Source: Bog-159 sp050011755 (lineage in GTDB: Bacteria > Acidobacteriota > Terriglobia > Bryobacterales > Bryobacteraceae). From it: a DNA stretch of 8,353 nt. Below, in pieces: positions 5,750 to 8,353 of this stretch. The stretch is taken from contig JBEKIM010000303.1 in assembly GCA_050011755.1 (NCBI GenBank), positions 1 through 8,353 of the forward strand. Direction: 5' to 3'. The notes beneath the pieces are model-generated. The model was not told where the DNA came from. It saw only the letters and a list, made by a program, of their open reading frames with translations, and ran no database searches. The position numbers and the translations under genes were made by a program. Within the stretch, counting starts at the first letter, position 1. Each line of letters opens with the position of its first letter.

Positions 5750-8353
5750 TCAGTGCCGCACCACAGGCACCACCGGCGGCGGCGCCGGCCGCGCCGGAGC
5801 CACTTGCCCCGAAGTACCTGTCTGGCTTACCGTGACCGGGTTATCCGCCACACTAATCGTAAAGGTATAGTCCGGCCGCGTTCCGGGGAACGGGTTCGCA
5901 GCGGCTTCGAATGTCGCCGTTCCACTGCCGTTGCTGGCGCCCGACGTGACCGTGAGCCACCGCGGAAGTCCCGTGATGTTCCAATGACAACTCTCGCTCG
6001 CCGTAACGTCGACGCTGAGCGATCCACCTGCCTGCGGGAAAGTCAGACTGTTCGGAGAGACCGAATAAGTGCAGCCGCCCGCCGCCTGGGATATCGGTAT
6101 GGTGGCAGTGCCGATCGTGACTGTGCCGGTGCGGGCCGCGCCGGTATTGGCCGCGACTCCCACGGCCAACGGCGCAACACCTGGACCTGTGCTGCCGGTC
6201 ACGGTAACCCACGAAGCGCTGGAGGCCGGCGTCCAGGCGCAGCCACTGGGAGAAACCACGCTGAATCCGGTTGAACCACCCGCCGGATAGAAGAAACCAG
6301 CGGCTGGCGACGTCGTATATGTACAGGCCGGCGTCGCCGCGCTCACCCTGGTGACGAACGCGGTGCTTGTGGCGGACGTGGATGCCTGGAACGCTCCGGG
6401 AACGACCGGAAAGTCACGCGAACCGGTGAGCCCCGTCACCAGAGCGTCTCCGGTGGAATTCAATGTGACGCCGTAGGCCGTATCGTAGCTGCTGCCGCCC
6501 AGGTAAGTCGAATACACCAATTCGGTCCCGGCGGGATCCAGCTTGGCGACGAAGGCATCCGCGTTCACATCGAGCATGGCGTACACTACGCCCGGCGCCG
6601 TGGGATTCACGGCAATGCCCCAAATCTGATCCTGCGCCAGCCCGGCAGGCTCCCACGTAGTCGCCCGATTCGATGTCACAAACATGCCGGACGTGGTGCC
6701 GGCGTACAGTACGGCCGGTTTGGATGGCGCCATCGCCAGATAATATACGTAGCTCGTCAAGCCGGTGGACATGAGTGTCCAGGAGCCTCCCGCGTTGCTG
6801 CTTCGGTAAACGTTGCCGGCCGCGGCGGCGTAGAGCACCTCCGGCTGAGCCGGGTCGATCGCTACGGCAAAGACGTAAGGGCTTTGGAGGCCGGCGATAT
6901 TCAGCGCTGTCCAGTTCTCGCCGCCGTCGGTACTCTTGAAGAGGCCGGTATAGCCGGCGGCATAAACCGTGTTCGGCGATTGCGGATTCACGGCGAAGCC
7001 CGTGACCACAACATCCGAAAGCAGGCTGCCCAAAGCGGTCCAGTTTGCGCCGCTGTCGGTACTCTTAGCCGATCCCTGGAAACCGTAGTAAATGCTGCCG
7101 CCGCCCGCGTAGACGGTACTCGCGCTGGTGGGATCTACGGTGAGGTTCAAAGCCGCTATGAACGGGTTGAATGGCAGGAAACCCGCCGTGATCCATGTGG
7201 TGCCGCCGTCCGCGCTGGAGTAGATGGTGCTGAAGTCGGCGGCATAGACTATACTGCCGGTCGAGCTGAAACCCAGAGTCTGGGCGAGCGCGTTCCCCGT
7301 GAAGAAACTGTTGGCCGTCCAGTGCCCTCCGCTGTCGGCACTCTGGTACAATCCGCCATCGCTGGTAACGGCCAGCAGATGCGTGGTGGCGGCCGGATCG
7401 ATCACCAGGTTTCCAAAGTTGTCGATAGGGCCGGGAAATCCCGCATCGGCAGCCGCCCAGGAAGATCCACTGTTCGTCGTCCGGGAAATGGAGATTTGAT
7501 TACCGGCCAGGCTGGGTTGCAATACGGCGGAACGTGGAAAGTTTATCGAATCGGTGGTGCCGGCCACAATCGCGTGCCCGGTGGAATCTACTGCGATTCC
7601 ATAGGCATAATCGTCCCGCTTGCCTCCCAGGTACGTCACGTATTGCCACTTGGTGCCTGCGCTGTTCAGTTTGGCAACGAATGCGTCGTAGCCACCGCCA
7701 TTCGTAGCCTGGACGGCCGATGCGGTGACGGGAAGATTCGTCGAGTTCGTATAGCCCGCCGTATACGCATTGCCTGCCGAATCGATCGCGATGGCCTCGC
7801 CGTAATCGTTTGCGGCGCCCCCCAGGTACGTGCAATAGACCAGCGCGGCGCCGGTGTGACTCAGCTTGGCCAGGAATGCGTCTACATCTCCGCCGAAGGT
7901 CTGCTGTGGCGCACCGGCGGTAACGGGGAGATTCGAAAAGGCGGACCCAGCCAGGTACACGCCGCCCTGTGAATCCACCGCAATGGCACGCGCCTGCGCG
8001 GCACAATTATCTCCAAAGTAAGTGGACCAACTCAGAGCCGTGCCGGCCGCATTCATCTTGGTCACAAAGGAGCAGGACTCATTCGAGGTCGTCTGGTACG
8101 CTCCTGTCGTCACTGGAAAATCGGATGAACTGGTCGAGCCGGTAATGTACACGTTGCGCCCCGTGTCCAGTGCCACTCCATAGGCTCCGTCGCCGCCGGA
8201 CCCTCCCAGATAAGTCGAATAGACCAGCGCGCTTCCGGCCGGGCTGAACTTAGTGACGAATGCGTCCTCACTGCCGTTCAAGGTGGGATATAGCGCATTC
8301 TTGACCGGAAAGCTCGCGGAGGATGTCGACCCCACCACATAAGCGCTGCCACT
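5750..8353 (-). CDS. Secreted-type beta-propeller protein with SBBP, BNR/Asp-box and BACON-like domains, 5' end beyond the window
   Basis: The frame is open to the edge at 8353, so these are the C-terminal 867 residues. The GTG at 8338 encodes Val inside an SBBP motif (AYVVGSTSS) and is not the start. From the N-terminal side (residue 1 at 8353) there are four SBBP units with the pattern DAFVAKL..AGT..VY.TYLGG at about 30, 95, 158 and 223. Seven BNR/Asp-box motifs follow (for example KSTDGGENW) between about 291 and 567. SBBP then resumes at 599, and two BACON-like beta-sandwich domains (about 675-757 and 760-845) carry Cys pairs 677/705 and 761/789, each 28 apart. A Pro-rich tail ends VVPVVRH. 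Extracytoplasmic location is inferred from the repeats and paired cysteines; the signal peptide would be outside the window. Such proteins are thought to bind carbohydrate or protein at the cell surface; no enzyme motif is seen. It runs toward the kinase gene. Confidence 0.88.
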   Translation of the reverse strand, partial: SGSAYVVGSTSSASFPVKNALYPTLNGSEDAFVTKFSPAGSALVYSTYLGGSGGDGAYGVALDTGRNVYITGSTSSSDFPVTTGAYQTTSNESCSFVTKMNAAGTALSWSTYFGDNCAAQARAIAVDSQGGVYLAGSAFSNLPVTAGAPQQTFGGDVDAFLAKLSHTGAALVYCTYLGGAANDYGEAIAIDSAGNAYTAGYTNSTNLPVTASAVQATNGGGYDAFVAKLNSAGTKWQYVTYLGGKRDDYAYGIAVDSTGHAIVAGTTDSINFPRSAVLQPSLAGNQISISRTTNSGSSWAAADAGFPGPIDNFGNLVIDPAATTHLLAVTSDGGLYQSADSGGHWTANSFFTGNALAQTLGFSSTGSIVYAADFSTIYSSADGGTTWITAGFLPFNPFIAALNLTVDPTSASTVYAGGGSIYYGFQGSAKSTDSGANWTALGSLLSDVVVTGFAVNPQSPNTVYAAGYTGLFKSTDGGENWTALNIAGLQSPYVFAVAIDPAQPEVLYAAAAGNVYRSSNAGGSWTLMSTGLTSYVYYLAMAPSKPAVLYAGTTSGMFVTSNRATTWEPAGLAQDQIWGIAVNPTAPGVVYAMLDVNADAFVAKLDPAGTELVYSTYLGGSSYDTAYGVTLNSTGDALVTGLTGSRDFPVVPGAFQASTSATSTAFVTRVSAATPACTYTTSPAAGFFYPAGGSTGFSVVSPSGCAWTPASSASWVTVTGSTGPGVAPLAVGVAANTGAARTGTVTIGTATIPISQAAGGCTYSVSPNSLTFPQAGGSLSVDVTASESCHWNITGLPRWLTVTSGASNGSGTATFEAAANPFPGTRPDYTFTISVADNPVTVSQTGTSGQVAPARPAPPPVVPVVRH
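5819..6331 (-). repeat. Two tandem BACON-like beta-sandwich domains
   Basis: Each copy starts with CTY.. SP, carries a second cysteine 28 residues later in a C-x-W context (GCAWTP, SCHWNI), then a W[VL]TVT segment, and ends in a TVSQ/PISQ strand. This is the BACON pattern, often found at the ends of acidobacterial and Bacteroidetes surface proteins. The domains cover 6331-6083 and 6076-5819. Confidence 0.75.
6335..6565 (-). repeat. SBBP repeats resume after the BNR block
   Basis: DAFVAKLDPAGTELVYSTYLGG returns, followed by AYGVTLNSTGDALVTGLTGS, DFPVVPGAFQAS and a final TAFVTRV 65 residues later. The unit is nearly identical in pattern to the block before the insertion, so the two blocks probably belong to one propeller. 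Confidence 0.8.
6566..7498 (-). repeat. Seven BNR/Asp-box repeats inserted in the SBBP series
   Basis: Seven motifs of the S-x-D-x-G-x-x-W type occur with 42-51 residues between their tryptophans: TTNSGSSW, SADSGGHW, SADGGTTW, STDSGANW, STDGGENW, SSNAGGSW and the weaker TSNRATTW. Seven is the blade number of many sialidase- and sortilin-like or YCF48-like propellers, so this may be a whole propeller. At DNA level the motifs are visible as recurring CCGCTGTCGGTACTCTT-like strings near 6923, 7051 and 7331. Confidence 0.8.
7499..8353 (-). repeat. SBBP beta-propeller repeats, first block
   Basis: Repeat units of 64-65 residues are marked by DAFVTKFSPAGSALVYSTYLGG-type segments. The copies begin at about 8266, 8071, 7882 and 7687 on the minus strand, each followed by an IAVDS.G..Y.AG.T.S..FPV segment. 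The first motif is cut by the window edge, so more blades lie upstream. Confidence 0.85.

Noticed and set aside
6884..7972. Plus-strand open frame of 362 codons opposite the propeller gene
   Set aside because: It lies wholly inside the repeat protein, and its repeated RRIGG-like composition mirrors the propeller repeats; no family pattern or Shine-Dalgarno of note.
8336..8338. GTG as the start of the propeller gene
   Set aside because: The frame is open to the window edge, and the upstream codons continue the SBBP motif (SGSAYVVGST).

Overview
The window looks like chromosomal DNA of a soil acidobacterium of the Solibacter/Bryobacter kind. This rests on high GC, a Gram-negative type VI secretion (T6SS) locus, a PknB-like kinase fused to a formylglycine-generating-enzyme-like (SUMF1/FGE) domain, a large SBBP/BACON repeat protein, and hairpin-rich intergenic repeats. 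The assignment is an inference from gene style; no rRNA or tRNA gene is present to test it.

Layout. (1) 1-2681, plus strand: the 3' end of tssM (IcmF family), overlapping by one base (TAATG) a gene for a sheath-type protein. That protein joins a TssB-like N-terminus to a TssC-like body and lacks the usual C-terminal part of TssC. (2) 2682-3060: no gene; a terminator-like hairpin and a chain of short GC-rich hairpins, bracketed by inverted copies of one sequence. (3) 3061-3843, minus strand: an unrecognised 260-residue soluble protein. (4) 3842-5653, plus strand: a transmembrane Ser/Thr kinase with an extracytoplasmic FGE-like domain. Its first ATG shares the bases CATG with the start codon of the unknown gene, so the two divergent genes have no intergenic space unless the kinase starts later. 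(5) 5654-5749: a second copy of the 43-base hairpin repeat, again between two converging genes. (6) 5750-8353, minus strand: the C-terminal 867 residues of a secreted-type beta-propeller protein, open at the window edge. A complete-looking seven-motif BNR/Asp-box propeller is inserted inside a regular 64-65-residue SBBP repeat series, followed by two BACON-like domains.

How they may work together. TssM is the inner-membrane channel component of T6SS and the TssB/TssC-like protein belongs to the sheath family, so the left part is a T6SS operon tail. The kinase resembles, in one chain, the PpkA kinase and the FGE-like activator TagR of the Pseudomonas T6SS threonine-phosphorylation pathway. It could therefore be a T6SS regulator, but it sits in a separate transcription unit and the link is inferred. 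The propeller protein has no visible tie to T6SS.

The most interesting points are the kinase-FGE fusion beside T6SS genes, the TssB/TssC fusion without its C-terminal part, the propeller-within-a-propeller architecture, the shared CATG start, and the hairpin repeat placed at both convergent gene junctions.
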